Positions 23,001-33,727 are shown, numbered from the stretch's first letter. The stretch is DNA of 64,000 nt from Bedellia somnulentella (GCA_963576735.1 OY755178.1:5456001-5520000), one strand, 5' to 3'. Made by a program: numbers and translations. Notes: generated by a model from the letters alone, not told the origin.

Positions 23001-25004
23001 AAATGGTCTGTTTGAGATAGTTCTGAATTCTGGACGCGATGCCAGAATGTGGAATGGATGGGGTAGAAACAAATTATGTTGCGGACTAACTCGACTTGTT
23101 GTGGACGTCCTTATTTGAGTTTTGATTAACTTTTTGTCTAAGCTGTATTTATGCAGTGACTGCTAAATTGTGGAGTTTCGCTCTTTGAACCTAGAGAACG
23201 CTTGCAGAAGTTTTAACTACGTGAATCAAGTACGAATTATAAGACTTCTATTATTATTAGATGAGTTGGATATTTTCATAAATAAACTGAATAAAGTATC
23301 AATATCGAATTTAAGTAAGAAACCAGCTCATTTTTTTTAAATGACTTGCATAACACAATCTCAGTTTTTTTAAAATCCCTAGATACTGTAGTAATCTGTT
23401 CATAAACAATATTAGTGGTTCATTCATATTTTCTTACACACGAAAAAATATATATTATTGGTAAAAAAAATAAAACTTGGAAACTACTAAAACAATATAC
23501 AATCGATATAATAAATAACTACAAAGAGCTACATAAATACATACGTTCAGTATGACAAAACCGCCATAGTCCAGACACAGTTTTCTTCGCAGCCAAATGT
23601 CCAGTACCAGTGCCATTAAACAATGGGTTAAGTACATTCTCCTCAGTATGCAACCAGTGGTTCGTGGAAACTGCCACCAGTACCGCCACCACGGCCGTAC
23701 CAGCTGAAAATGGGGTCAGCAACCAGAGACAGGCGACTGATGAGTCGATTTGGGCCACTAATGTTGGTGATGGTGGGGTTGGCCTGAAATTGAAAACCAA
23801 TAATTGAAAAAAGTTATGTAGTAGTATGAGTAAAATTTGTTGGCGGCAAAAATTTGAATGAGTGGGCTTAAAATAGGAATTTGTTTGTAATGATTAAGTA
23901 GATTTAGACCAAATTTATTGGTTTTGCCTTGTTCTTGCACATCTACATGACTTTATATCATCCAAAAGCTGAAGGAAGAGATTGTTTTTAGTAATAAGAT
24001 GGCACTAATTATTTGTGAAACTGTACTTTTGTAAAATAGATAAGTTGTAAGTACATACATACATACATATACTCACGGGTATATTTCCTTAGAAGGGGTA
24101 GCCAGAGCTAAGGAATCATAAATTCCTCAGCCACTTTTGGAAGTTGAGTGGGGAAAAGATGGTAAAAATAAAGGTTTTTAGTGATGGGTCTCAAACAGCA
24201 TTGCCCAAAAATCCAATAAAAAGCCCCTATACCCTTAGTCGCCTCTTACGACACCCGTGGGTAGAAAGGGGTAGCGAAATTCTAAGCCAGCAATACACGG
24301 CATGTTGTAAGTAAGGCAATTATATTTGTTTCACATTCTCAAATCCACAAATAAATAAATGCAGTTCTAAAAGAAACATCAGACCACGAGCATGCTAATA
24401 CTAGCATCAAAGTTTTCGCATAAAAGAGACTCGAAGCTTTTGTTATTGTTTGGAGCGGTCATTTTTAACACATAATCGTTTCTTGCAACTGCTTATGAGC
24501 CTCGTAACAGTTTGCTCCGTTTCTTAGAATAGAATGTATACTGTTTGGTTTTATGTTTTGTATAAAAACTTACCGAAACTAGGCGAAACGTGGAACATTA
24601 TAGTTAGGCTGATATTTTTTGTTACGTTGAAGTTACTATACCTAAGACTCATAACTGTGTAGTTTTTATACATAAAAGTATAAATTAAAAAGTTTAAATG
24701 AAAGGTTTGATCCCCGCTGAGAGCAACATTTATGTGACGATCATAAATCATTGTTTCTTAGTCCTGGATGTTATTTATACGTGAATTTTATAACATTAAA
24801 TATACCGTTGAGTTAGTATCCCACTACCCATGTTTTACTTAGCTTGGGGCTAATTTAATCTGTGTATAGTGTGCCCCTTAATTTATTTATTTATAATCAC
24901 CTGGGCGGGCGGCGGCTAGAGATGGCTCCGCTGAGCGTGGGCGGCTGCGGTCGAGCGGTGCGCGGCAGCGACGCGTGGACGCATTGGGCACCGCCGCCCC
25001 ACAT
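16259..25004 (-). CDS. stg1: Stargazin/TARP-like (calcium-channel gamma-subunit-like) protein, 5 coding exons
   Basis: Spliced minus-strand gene with exons 25004-24901, 23783-23545, 20335-20243, 18557-18417 and 17046-16259. Every junction has GT/AG and phases agree; the total is 1365 nt (454 residues plus TGA). Visible: membrane segments near residues 52-74, 152-172, 177-203 and 232-256; the claudin-family signature W78, GLW 106-108, C111 and C122 in the first extracellular loop; a ~198-residue Ser/Arg-rich cytoplasmic tail ending RRTTPV, a class I PDZ ligand. Known of the family: TARPs are auxiliary subunits that traffic AMPA-type glutamate receptors and bind PSD-95-type scaffolds through this C-terminus; insects have stargazin-like homologues. 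The N-terminal ~50 residues are longer than in vertebrate gamma-2. The symbol is by homology; the four downstream exons are secure, the first is less so. Confidence 0.9.
17100..17200 (+). mobile_element. Family A scrap in stargazin intron 4
   Basis: GATGCCGTAAGAGGCGACTG at ~17144 is the central block; flanks not recognisable. Confidence 0.45.
17204..17400 (-). mobile_element. Non-LTR 3' fragment, family F
   Basis: Minus reading: CTCGCGATACAGGCTTAGCC, GCGAGGGCAAATG, then AATAAAG and a 20-nt T run (A run at 17203-17221 on +). Order suggests a LINE 3' UTR. In the intron between exons 5 and 4. Confidence 0.4.
17437..17580 (+). mobile_element. Family A copy, rearranged
   Basis: CAGTGTCGGCTTAGATTAAC head and CCGGTAAGTATATGTTTGTA end lie ~70 nt apart, followed by a second 3' part (CTAGCTTCCCCTTTTTGAG). 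Confidence 0.55.
17790..18350 (-). mobile_element. RTE-like LINE C-terminal fragment, antisense in intron 4
   Basis: Degraded minus-strand copy of the same LINE end as 41836-42320: complements of GGTCCACGTAGGCC, ATGAGAGGATAGATG and GGGTCCGTAAGTAAT fall in the same order. Many stops. Same strand as the host gene. Confidence 0.55.
18417..18557 (-). CDS. stg1: Stargazin-like exon 4 (TM2 and start of TM3)
   Basis: Acceptor GCTTCCAG| at 18558 and donor TCTG|GTACGT at 18417/18416; 141 nt. It encodes TM2 (PLLLAVLTQAVGSICCILG), a short basic cytoplasmic turn (KGRR) and the beginning of TM3. Both boundaries are in phase 1, matching the neighbouring exons. Confidence 0.93.
18605..19035. other. Intron 3 sequence, nothing recognised
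   Basis: AT-rich intron of the stargazin-like gene. Confidence 0.4.
19036..19240 (+). mobile_element. Non-LTR 3' end, family E, with ATCT tail
   Basis: AACTGAAAATCAGTGTTTTG, GCTGAGTTGGATCCC, then AATAAATGTTTTATC followed by (ATCT)n. Intact 3' terminus; coding part absent. Confidence 0.55.
19275..19560 (+). mobile_element. SINE C head joined to SINE D
   Basis: 19281-19325 is an eroded SINE C head (GCGTGGATAAATGGCTAGC). 19340-19560 is SINE D: tRNA-like head GACACGGTAGATCAATGGC with GGGTTCGATTTCCGCC, then body GTAATAATCCCCACATGAGG to GTTAGGCGTT. In intron 3. Confidence 0.65.
19561..20242. other. Intron sequence; weak LINE echo
   Basis: 19898-19985 resembles an inverted RTE-like LINE end (GCAGAGACTATCGATTGAC). 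Otherwise featureless. Confidence 0.4.
20243..20335 (-). CDS. stg1: Stargazin-like exon 3 (second loop cysteine)
   Basis: Acceptor TTTTCAG| at 20336 and donor CCCTT|GTAAGC at 20243/20242; 93 nt. It provides the second extracellular cysteine (SSVYRC), ten residues after the GLWxxC cysteine, and an acidic Tyr/Asp stretch (QYGPDYSD) before membrane segment 2. Confidence 0.92.
20755..20998 (-). mobile_element. Family A copy, diverged
   Basis: Inverted full-length copy: ACATACATAAACTAACGACT start, GTCTCCAACCACATCGCC core, CTAAGCCGACACTACACAGC end. In the 3.2-kb intron 2. Confidence 0.8.
21292..21478 (+). mobile_element. Family A copy with central deletion
   Basis: GCCGTGTAGTGCCGGTTTTG head, GATGCGATTGCC joined directly to AAATGTGGCTGAG, tail GCCATGAGTATATGTATG. 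Confidence 0.75.
21656..21904 (+). mobile_element. Family A copy, subfamily A1, with TSD
   Basis: Near-consensus A1. Flanked by GTTATAAGA at 21647-21655 and 21905-21913. One of the youngest-looking copies; lies in intron 2. Confidence 0.9.
21914..22224. other. Intron sequence, nothing recognised
   Basis: AT-rich; the 65-residue open frame here starts in the SINE tail and shows no family features. Confidence 0.4.
22225..22515 (+). mobile_element. RTE-like LINE 3' end with longer ORF remnant
   Basis: Frame reads DERKVAKAIYRANVGGFF, a diverged middle, NKRACMRRIMNVTNAREICL and SRFIVTAYPNGNHG, ending CCCCAATGGGAACCACGGGC and GCGTAAGCATAAG. Open over ~90 codons; family hallmark is the basic C-terminal peptide of the RT protein. 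Confidence 0.8.
22516..23544. other. Intron 2 sequence; one less AT-rich block
   Basis: 22640-22990 is GC-richer than its surroundings and includes a 67-codon frame (22725-22928, Lys/Thr/His-rich) with no known motif. The rest is AT-rich. Confidence 0.4.
23545..23783 (-). CDS. stg1: Stargazin-like exon 2 (TM1 and GLW loop)
   Basis: Acceptor ATTTCAG| at 23784 and donor C|GTATGT at 23545/23544. It encodes a Pro-rich lead, the first membrane segment (LLTPFSAGTAVVAVLVAV), then NHW and, 28 residues later, GLWRFC, the extracellular signature of the PMP22/claudin/TARP superfamily. The following 1.1-kb intron upstream holds a family A copy and a SINE C piece. Confidence 0.93.
24054..24303 (-). mobile_element. 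Family A copy, subfamily A1, with TSD
   Basis: Complete inverted A1 copy bounded by GTTGTAAGTA at 24044-24053 and 24304-24313. In the intron between exons 2 and 1. Confidence 0.9.
24700..24885 (+). mobile_element. SINE C, 5'-truncated
   Basis: Begins in the B box (GGTTTGATCCCCGCTGAGAG) and runs to GGGGCTAATTTAATCTGTG. Ends within ~15-20 nt of the splice donor of the GC-rich first exon. Confidence 0.8.
24901..25004 (-). CDS. stg1: Candidate first coding exon of the stargazin-like gene
   Basis: A strongly GC-rich island in AT-rich DNA. From ATG at 25004-25002 the frame runs 34 codons plus two bases (starting MWGGG) to a donor CAG|GTGATT at 24901/24900. The spare AG plus the first G of the next exon makes an Arg codon, and the joined frame stays open to the known stop. 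Composition and phase support it; no conserved domain does. A longer frame upstream could begin in the AT-rich flank, so the true start is uncertain, and a 5' UTR exon is not located. Confidence 0.58.
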
Positions 25005-25264
25005 GTCTAACTCCACGATTTCTGAAATATTTAGTTTAATAATTAATATTTTAGTACGTGAAGTATAAACTTTGTGAATTTCTTCAAGAAAATTATGCAA
25101 AAGGAAGAGTAGGAAACTATGTAAACTTTATATACAGATGGAATGGATACGGCTATTGTGTATAATTATTACATCAACATACAAGCATAATATTCACTTT
25201 CAGTTATTTTATTTTTTTCTCGATGCCTGTTGTCAAGTCAAAATAAATAATTCGAAAAAAAAAT

Positions 25265-25490
25265 GTACATACATACATACATACATATACTTACGGCTGT
25301 AAATCCCTAAAAGGGGTAGCCAGAGCTAAGGATTTTAGAAATTCCTCAGCCACTTTTGGAAATGATAGTGGGGAAAAGATGGTAAAAATAAAGGTTGTTG
25401 GTGATGGGTCTCCCACCGCATCGCCCAAAAATCTCTTAAAAGTCCCAATACCGTTAGTCGCCTCTTACGTTCAACCACCGTTCAAAAAGA
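25265..25490 (-). mobile_element. Family A copy, head-truncated
   Basis: Inverted copy with long tail (ACATACATACATACATACAT) and A2-like GTTCAACCACCGTTC end; the last ~45 nt of the head are missing. Confidence 0.82.
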
Positions 25491-26465
25491 TAAATCTTTG
25501 TTTTTTGAACGTCATATTGCAACTAAGTTTACTTCGGATTCGGAAGGTTGAGATAAGAACCCGTAAGAAACTCTTCAACACACATCTTCTTAACGTCTAG
25601 CAATCAATTATAAAGTCTCAAAAGCTCGTTTCGTTGAAAAAAAATACATTAAAAACTTTTGATCTAAATCTAAACTTCTACTGAGAGTTATAGAAAAACT
25701 GCCTCCTAAAAGCTCAAATGTATCATATTCGACAATGAAATTAATGTATGTTGTTTTTTTTGGTATTTTGTTGGCATTTGTCTATTTGAACATTTCTGTA
25801 CCTTTTATGCTTATAAAATAGTTACACGTATTTTATGACTTCCATTTATAATTGTTGAAAAAAATGTCTTCCGAATGTTACAAAATAAAATAAATGATGT
25901 CTGAAAAAAATATATTTTAGAAGTGATTGAAAACGATGTAAATCATGAACCCAAACAGAATCTACTCGAATCAACTTTTATGTCTCCGTATGGGATTTAT
26001 ATCTATTCGCTGAACTCAATAAGACAATGTCTATCAATTTGGCAATAAATTGAAGTAAACGTGAGAATGATTAAATGCTAATATTGCAAAGTTTGAAAAT
26101 CAAATCTGGAAGGCAATAAAGTAAATTTTATCTCGTAACTCCTCAAACTAAGTGCTTAGATCAACAACTTAAAACTTTATTAAATGAAAACTCGTGTTAC
26201 TTTATTGCTACATCATCTGTAGCCAAATCTCTTCAAATAGTCATTGATATTCAATCTTCGTTTCGCCATATTTTTATTTTAAGTCTTCTTTTTTTGGACA
26301 TTTTCACAAGTCGTGAATATCGTGTGTTAAAAATATTTATTTATTTATTCATAAACATAACCATTACAGATTTGAGCCCAATTTGGCTATATTTCATTTT
26401 ATGATAAAACATTTATAACTGAATTATACAACAGAGTAAGAACAAAAGAGAGGGTAAAACAAACA
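25491..26465. other. No gene recognised
   Basis: AT-rich sequence upstream of the stargazin-like gene. No promoter or 5' UTR exon could be fixed. Confidence 0.4.
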
Positions 26466-26479
26466 ATATTATGAATTAA

Positions 26480-26885
26480 ACATACATAAACATAAACGTT
26501 CACGCCGTTTATCCCCGAAGGGGTTGGCAGAGGTACCAATACTCCTGAACTCACATGGCAAGCGCCATCTAGTTTCCAGAGAAGGTACCCACGTTTTGCT
26601 TAGACAGTGTACTCACGTGATAGGGGGCAGGCCTATCGCCGTTTTGAACGAATACACTGTCACATGACTAAGTACAACTCAGCCATGTGGGTTTCCTCAC
26701 GATGTTTTCCCTCACCGTTAGCAACCATGATAAATTAACCACACATATGACTTTAGAAAAGACAAATTGGTGTAGGCCCGTCCCAGGATTGGAACTCACG
26801 CCCTTCTGTTTTCGGGCGGGTGTTCTACCCACTGGACTATCATGTCACTATATGTATATATGACATGATAGTATATCATGTGACT
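26480..26885 (-). mobile_element. SINE B, full length, with 14-bp TSD
   Basis: Inverted terminus ATAAACGTTCACGCC, body with GGCAGGCCTATCGCCG, and tRNA-like head on the complement of 26760-26850 (A-box part CCAGTGGGTAGAA; B-box part GAGTTCCAATCCTG). ATATTATGAATTAA flanks it at 26466-26479 and 26886-26899. Confidence 0.88.
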
Positions 26886-27091
26886 ATATTATGAATTAAT
26901 TTATTATATGTAATATAGAATACAAAACACGAAACAAATTATTATCTAATGTGCTTTTCATTTTTATTTTTTTTATAAAACATTATAAAACACACATTGT
27001 CTATCACAAAATATCTTCACGAGTCGAGTGAAATGAAATTTGAGTCTTTGACGCGGTTAAAGAGAAATTTAATTAGTCTCAATTCAAAACT

Positions 27092-27190
27092 CAAACGTTC
27101 ACGCCATATATCGAATGTTACTAAAACTTCTGAAAATCATGTGGCATTATTGTCACCTTTTTTTTAGAGTACACACCTTTTTTCACACAA
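27092..27190 (-). mobile_element. SINE B 3' relic
   Basis: AACGTTCACGCCATATATCG, then degraded copy of the ACTTCTGAACATCA block. Confidence 0.55.
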
Positions 27191-28106
27191 AGTTGTGATT
27201 ACAAAAAGAAATTGCACCCCACCATGCATTCATAAACAGTTTTATTTTAAAGCTTAATTTAGATGTTATTTATTTATTAAAAATTTATCAGAAAATTATG
27301 GTTTCGTGATATTTTCAATATTGAAGATTTACATAAATTTTATTTCATAATTAATATCAGGGTTGAATTTCAGTAGTTTACTTTCCGCATATTTTATCAC
27401 GTAGCTAATAAGCACACTTTTGAGCAGTTTCCTAGTAATAAATACGTGGCAGCTTCATTGACGACTAAAAAATAATGACTTAACTCCCCTTTTAAAATGA
27501 CTCATATTCAAAAACAATTTGAAACATGCTTTTAATCATTACTTTTCAGACTTTATTACTTTTGATTTGCATGTGTCCTCGAGGTAGTCTCCGTCTGCAA
27601 ATACGATAATATTATCTGTCATAACTTTTTCTACCGAACTATACTCACGTCTTTAATTCCTAAAAATAACAGCCATCTTTGGTAAAAAAGCTTTACTTTA
27701 TCATCGTCCATCCTCTAAAGTAGCCATCTTAACATTCCCTTTTCTATATTTTTATAATAAAATATACTCCCAAACTAAGCTTAGCATTAAATAAACATAA
27801 ATATATCATTTCTTCGATAAGCTTCTAAGTAATAACTGAGCTTAGCGGAATATAAAATTCAGAGCGTTCTTTATTCCATATTTCATTCGTCGCCATTTCA
27901 GTCGCCCTCCCGTCAACAAAGGACAGTCACGTCTCATTGAAATGTTTTCATTATTATTATCTTTTATCACTTTCTTATATTTTTTGCGGATTCTTATTTT
28001 AGTTTTCGGAGGAACTATAAATCGTGGCGTGGAGAGATTGATGATTTTAAATGAAGTGCGTGGGGCTTTATGTATTTAGGAGTATTAGTTTTCAATTTAT
28101 TAGAAT
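27191..28106. other. No gene recognised
   Basis: AT-rich; an eroded, inverted family A-like piece (ACTCACGTCTTTAATTCC) near 27643. Nothing else. Confidence 0.4.
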
Positions 28107-28300
28107 TCGAAACTGCTCAACCACTATTGAAGATAAGTTGGGAAAAGATTGTCAAAAATAATTACAATTGGTGATACACTTTCAACCACATCATCAATAA
28201 TAAAAGTAAGTTCAAAGGTTCCAATACCTTGAATCACCTCTTAAAACACCGGCAAAAAGAAATAAGTAAGTGCTATTCTATGCGGTCTGTATCCAGCAAA
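28107..28300 (-). mobile_element. Family A relic
   Basis: Inverted, heavily mutated: CCACTATTGAAGATAAGTTG, GATACACTTTCAACCACATC, GTGCTATTCTATGCGG. Confidence 0.55.
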
Positions 28301-29655
28301 GCAGTATTTATCAACCACTAAAAATATTTGATATTCGAAATATGATTTGCATCCTACAAAGTTTTGAGTGAAGCCTTTTGATTCAAAGCCAGAAATACCA
28401 CATACATCTACGTATATGGACTGCTGAGGTTTTCCTCACTAAGTCACGTACGCGGCTACATAAGAGCGTCTCCGACAGCTAATACGGTTTAAGTATTTTC
28501 TGAGCTGTATGATTATAAAAATATGCATCCTTGTAGGTATTTCATATTTGTTTTACGTTCGTGGATTATACATATTATCTTTGAAATAATATTCTTTGAC
28601 ATAATATTCTGCTTGTTGACTTACATAAAGACTTCAAAGAGATATGATATGAATTTAAAATTACTTAGATTTAAAAAAAAATGTTTTTGCATGATTATGT
28701 TAATCACTAAAAATAACAAAGAAATACAAACAAAAATAATAAAAGCTATTATTTTTTTGTATAATGATATAGTATACATTGTAACGTAGCATTGTAACGA
28801 ACATACTGTCATTTGACCAAGTTATGTAGTTTACTTTAATAATTTCCACATTCGTTTACATCATCGATAAATTATCTATATTATCTATCGCATCTGTTCA
28901 CAACAAACTTTCATATAATCTCATCTTATATCACTTTTATGATATCAGACTATACTCTATTCTCCGAGCTACCAAGATATTTAATAAGAAAATAGCCCGT
29001 TCTAAAAAGACGCTTTTGTCAATGCTTATAAACAAAAGCTTCACAACACAACCCTTGTTTACGGACCAGGGGCGAAATGAAAACTCTATGTGCTTCCAGA
29101 ATTATGTTGTTGACATTAATGAAAATCTGCAAAGAAGTTTTTACCGGGAAAGGACTTTATTTCACACCAACCTAATTCATGTTTTAATAAGGCGCCAGAG
29201 GAGCCCGTTGTGCTGCCTCAATTAATGAACAGAAGTGCCTTAAATTACACCTAATTGCGGGTCGCCAGAGCAATGTAATTGGAGATAAAAGTCTTTATTT
29301 ATTGCTGGATATTTCTACACTCTTCTCGACCAAATTGAGCTGAATAAAACACTGCTTTTAGAGCTTTTTAATGCTGGTAGGATAGGCAGAAATATTTTGT
29401 CGAATCGCTTTTATTATGCGTGTTTTAATTAAGACAAGAGTTTGTAAAGCTTTGCAATAGCTTTACTACCCATCCCGTCCCTGGCATGTTTTAGGGCTAT
29501 TCAAAACACTGTGTTGAGATTAATAATGTGATAGTTTTTATGACTAAAACATGGTTCGAATAGTCTTGCAGGAAATGATGTATGGAAACTGATCAACAAA
29601 TAGTTTTAATAATTCCTTTTATCAGCTTCCAAATTTGTAAAAAAATTGCTGTATC
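28301..29655. other. No gene recognised
   Basis: AT-rich. The small overlapping open frames (88, 63 and 69 codons) show no recognised domain. 29180-29290 is a little less AT-rich; no exon assigned. Confidence 0.4.
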
Positions 29656-29659
29656 GAAG

Positions 29660-29913
29660 ACGCCGTCCGTGGTTAGGTGACTGGCTTCTGGGTCCGAAGG
29701 TCGCGGGTTCGATCCCCGCTGAGGGCAACATTTATGTAATGAGCATAAATGGTGTTTCTTAGTCTTGGATGTTATTTATATGTGTATTATATAATCTATA
29801 CTTATAATAAATCTGTAGAGAGGTCAATTCTGTACATGAAATATATTTTCAAAATAACCATCAGGTGGTGATTAGGGATCGATACTGATGCCAAAAATGC
29901 AATCAGTAAAATT

Positions 29914-29967
<54 letters not shown>

Positions 29968-30880
29968 GGTTTGTATGTTCCTTATGGAAACAAAAACTAC
30001 TCGACGGATTTTAACGAAACTTGGTACAATTATTCTTCATACACCTGCGCAGGTTTTTGTATACTTTCCAGCAGAGTAGTAAAGGGGAATTTTGGGAAAT
30101 TTTGGGAAAACGGGAGAAGTTACTCCATTTTTTAAGCTTCCGTCGCGTGTGCAGCCTTAATGGTTAAACTTACATAGAAATCATGTATGACGGAAATATT
30201 CTTCATAAAATTATATAAAAAAAAATCCTCAACAGTTTATGTCTATCTTTTACGGTTGACTCACAATAACACGTGTAATTCCTGATAGCTTAGCAGTTCG
30301 GAACATTCTGATTATATTTGTTTACTCTTACGTTTGTAAACCTCTTACTCATTCCTAATTTTAAAAAGGTAACATTATTACCTATTCAATAAAAAAAGAA
30401 TCATAGAAATCGGTAGAGAAACACCGAAATTATACATAAAATAAGCCATCGCGCCCGTGACCAAAACCAAATCTTTACTAATTTACATATAACATACTAG
30501 ATGGCGCCAGTAGTTGCATCCTACATCACGTAATGATTTATTTTTTAGATTGTTATAAATACTTCATAGCGTTTTATTCCAAAATTTGCTATTAAACGGA
30601 AATACTGAACCGTTCGTTAAAGCGCATACAAAATCACCAAACTACACTGTTTAGGGAGTGCTATTAATAAATTGAAAACATTGCGCTGAATTTCACAATG
30701 CTTGAGCAGTGACTGAAGAAAGAAATCTCAGATATTTAAAAAAACAACGCTACCCGTGCGAAGCTGGGACGATCCACTAGTATTAAATATATCGTTAAGT
30801 TAGTATCCCATAATACAAGCCTTGCTTAGTTTGGGGCTAACTTGATTTGTGTCATATTTCCGTATATTCCGTATATATTT
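29660..30880 (+). mobile_element. SINE C split by a Helitron
   Basis: 5' part 29660-29794 (head with GGGTTCGATCCCCGCTGAGG) and 3' part 30781-30880 (TATTAAATATATCG to GGGGCTAACTTGATTTGTG) are one SINE C interrupted by the element at 29795-30780. Confidence 0.85.
29795..30780 (+). mobile_element. Non-autonomous Helitron, copy 1 (986 bp)
   Basis: Starts TCTATACTTATAATAAATCT and ends GATCCACTAG, inserted between A and T with no target duplication. A GC-rich foldback (CCCGTGCGAAGCTGGG) lies ~14 nt before the 3' CTAG. A (GTCT)n core at ~29915-29967 resembles the GTCY microsatellite of DINE-1/HINE-type elements. No Rep/helicase coding. Confidence 0.85.
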
Positions 30881-31299
30881 ATTATATTACAACGCAAAAC
30901 ATCAACGCTTAAGACAAATTATTATATCTTCCACAAAGATTCTATGTCTCAATAGACATAATAATTCTTTTATTATTTTCTGCTGATGAATGATCCATCA
31001 CTCACATCGGGAGCTACTTATCTTATTATATTACACAGAAAATATCATTCTCTATTAGGCACTTGCTTACTCGTGAAGTAGGGCAGTAATTAATCTTTTC
31101 CTCTCATAATAACAAGTATATTTTCTATATCTGCTTGTTATGAAGATTTCATGGTAATTATTGGGGTAATAAACGAAAACAACACGGGTTTTAATTAATA
31201 TATATCATCATTTGGAATGTCATTATTAAATTATAAAATATTTAATCAACGTATAATTTGGTCATATTTACTTAATCAAAAGAAATGAAGCTTCATAAT
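30881..31299. other. No gene recognised
   Basis: AT-rich sequence. Confidence 0.4.
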
Positions 31300-31475
31300 C
31301 GGTGTGCCCACGGGTATCGTAAGAAGTCACTTAGGTTCTTGGGGCTTTTTAAAAGTGATTGATGGACCATTACTTATCTTCCAAAACTGAATACGTAATA
31401 TTTACCTCAAAAGCTCTGACTATATTTTGTAGGATTTATGTACATATTTTATGTAGTGTCAGCAAATGTATGTAT
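31300..31475 (+). mobile_element. Family A relic
   Basis: CCCACGGGTATCGTAAGAAG and TTGGGGCTTTTTAAAAGTG keep the A1-like block; the terminus is eroded. Confidence 0.55.
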
Positions 31476-32758
31476 GTATATACATGTAAAGGAGATACTA
31501 CCATACAGTCTATGAGAAATATGAACGCAACAAAACGCTCGTTGTTGGCGTCGACTACTGTAATTTCGTCTACATCCCGGGCTCAAATGTGACAAGCTGA
31601 TCTTCTTTAGAATACAATATTATCTTTTTTTTCTTTTACGCATTATTTCCTTCGCAGCTCATGTGTTATCGAGTTAGAATAGATCTTATATTATCCTGTT
31701 TTCACACTGTATAACATTAAGATGAATGTACTATTGCGGGTAATGGAAATATATTTTTTATGCTACGTGCTAGTCGGCACCAGTTTTATATAATGTTGCT
31801 TGCCTTAGATTTTATATAAATAAATAAATGCATGACAAAAAAAGGTATCCACAGCCTATGCAATACTGACTTTTTGGTAATGTTGGTAGGAAAATGGAGA
31901 ACTAGCAAATTAAATTAATGGTTTATCACGATAAATCACTTAAAGATCCCATAAATGTTTTTTACTGAATACAACTGCGAAATAGGTAGTGATATTCCAA
32001 ACTGATCTTTAATTTTGTTTGTAACTTTTAAAACATTCACAGATACTACGATTTAACGACTGTCTCAAATGTCGTTCAGTCTGTCTTCCGGAATTTGAGT
32101 TATAAAAATAAATTTCAAATTAGTACTCAATTAGGGAGGAAAATTGATGAATCTCATTACTTATGCGACTAAAAAGGACTCATAACAATCGAGCCGAGAC
32201 GCGAAAAATTTTTGGTCATAAAAAATTGCCTTACCAAAGCTGTAAAGTACATCACTTAATAAAAGTCGGCCCTAGGGAAGTGAAGCCACGGCTCAATAAG
32301 ACGAGACTCCAGTGATCGTCGCCGGGTGAAAAAATATCATTAAACGTGGGTGGGGTTGCCATTAAATAAATTGCTAGAGTTTACCGCCCGTTGCGACATC
32401 TGCCTTCACACACTTTCGGTAGCTCCTAGAAATTCTTACAGTGATTTTTCTCGGTAGTACGCCCTTGTTCTAACCAAAACTTTTCTTCTTGTTAGCTTGT
32501 TTTGAAAGAAGTTACCGTTCTTACCGTTTCAACTTCTTTCGACGCTTTTTTCCTCTGGGAACTGTCGATTAGTCCTAGGATTTCTTATATAATTGTTTTT
32601 ATTTGCTCCTATAACTTTTTGTTGTTATTGTTCTGATTCAAAAATATTGCGGAATTTTTTGAAAAAAAAAAAAAGTATATCAGTAGTAATTCGTATTATA
32701 CATTTTATTGCCACAAAAAAGTCATCTAACCACATCACAAAAACAACTTTATGAATTA
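31476..32758. other. No gene recognised
   Basis: AT-rich. A slightly GC-richer part at 32270-32480 has no supported reading frame. Confidence 0.4.
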
Positions 32759-33574
32759 CTAGTGGATCGTCCCAGCTTCGCACGGGTAGCATTGTTTTTT
32801 AAATATCTGAGGTTTCTTTCTTTAGTCACTGCTCAAGCATTGTGAAATTCAGTGCAATGTTTTCAATGTATTAAATTTATAGCGCTCCCTAAACAGTGTA
32901 GTTTGGTGATTTTTAATGCGCTTTAATGAACGGTTCAGTATTTTCGTTTAATAGCAAATTTTGGAATAAAACGCTATGAAGTATTTATAACAATCTAAAA
33001 AATAAATCATTACGTGTTGTAGGATGCAACTCCTGGCGCCATCTAGTATGTTATATGTAAATTAGTAACGATTCGGTTTTTGTCACGGGCGCGATGGCTT
33101 ATTTTATGTATAATTTCGGTGTTTCTATACCGATTTCTATGATTCTTTTTTTAATAAATAGGTAATAATGTTGCCTTTTTTAAATTAGGGATGAGTGAGA
33201 GGTTTACAAACGTAAGAGTAAACAAATATAATCAGAATTTTCCGAACTGCTAAGCTATTCGGAATTACACGTGTTATTGTGAGTCAACCGTAAAAGATAG
33301 ACATAAACTGTTGAGGATTTTTTTTAGATAATTTTATGAAGAATATTTCCGTCATACATGATTTCTATGTAAGTTGAACCATTAAGGCTGCACACGCGAC
33401 GGAAGCTTAAAAAATGTAGTAACTTCTCCCGTTTTCCCAAAATTTTCCAAAATTCCCCTTTACTACTCTGCTGGAAAGTATACAAAAACCTGCCCAGGAG
33501 TATGGAAAATAATTGTACCAAGTTTCGTTAAAATCCGTCGAGTAGTTTTTGTTTCCATAAGGAACATACAAACC

Positions 33575-33608
<34 letters not shown>

Positions 33609-33727
33609 AATTTTACTGATTGCATTTTTGGCATCAGTATCGATCCCTAATCACCACCTGATAGTTATTTTGAAAATATATTTCATGTACAGAATTGACC
33701 TCTCTACAGATTTATTATAAGTATAGA
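32759..33727 (-). mobile_element. Non-autonomous Helitron, copy 2 (969 bp), inverted
   Basis: Reverse-oriented copy of the 29795 element: CTAGTGGATCGTCCCAGC at its left edge and TTATTATAAGTATAGA at its right, again inserted between A and T. The GTCT core is shorter (CAGA repeats at ~33574-33605). Confidence 0.85.

Noticed and set aside
29888..30079. Signal-peptide-like protein with repeated VCLS
   Set aside because: It is the translation of the GTCT microsatellite inside the Helitron; the other copy gives the same artefact.
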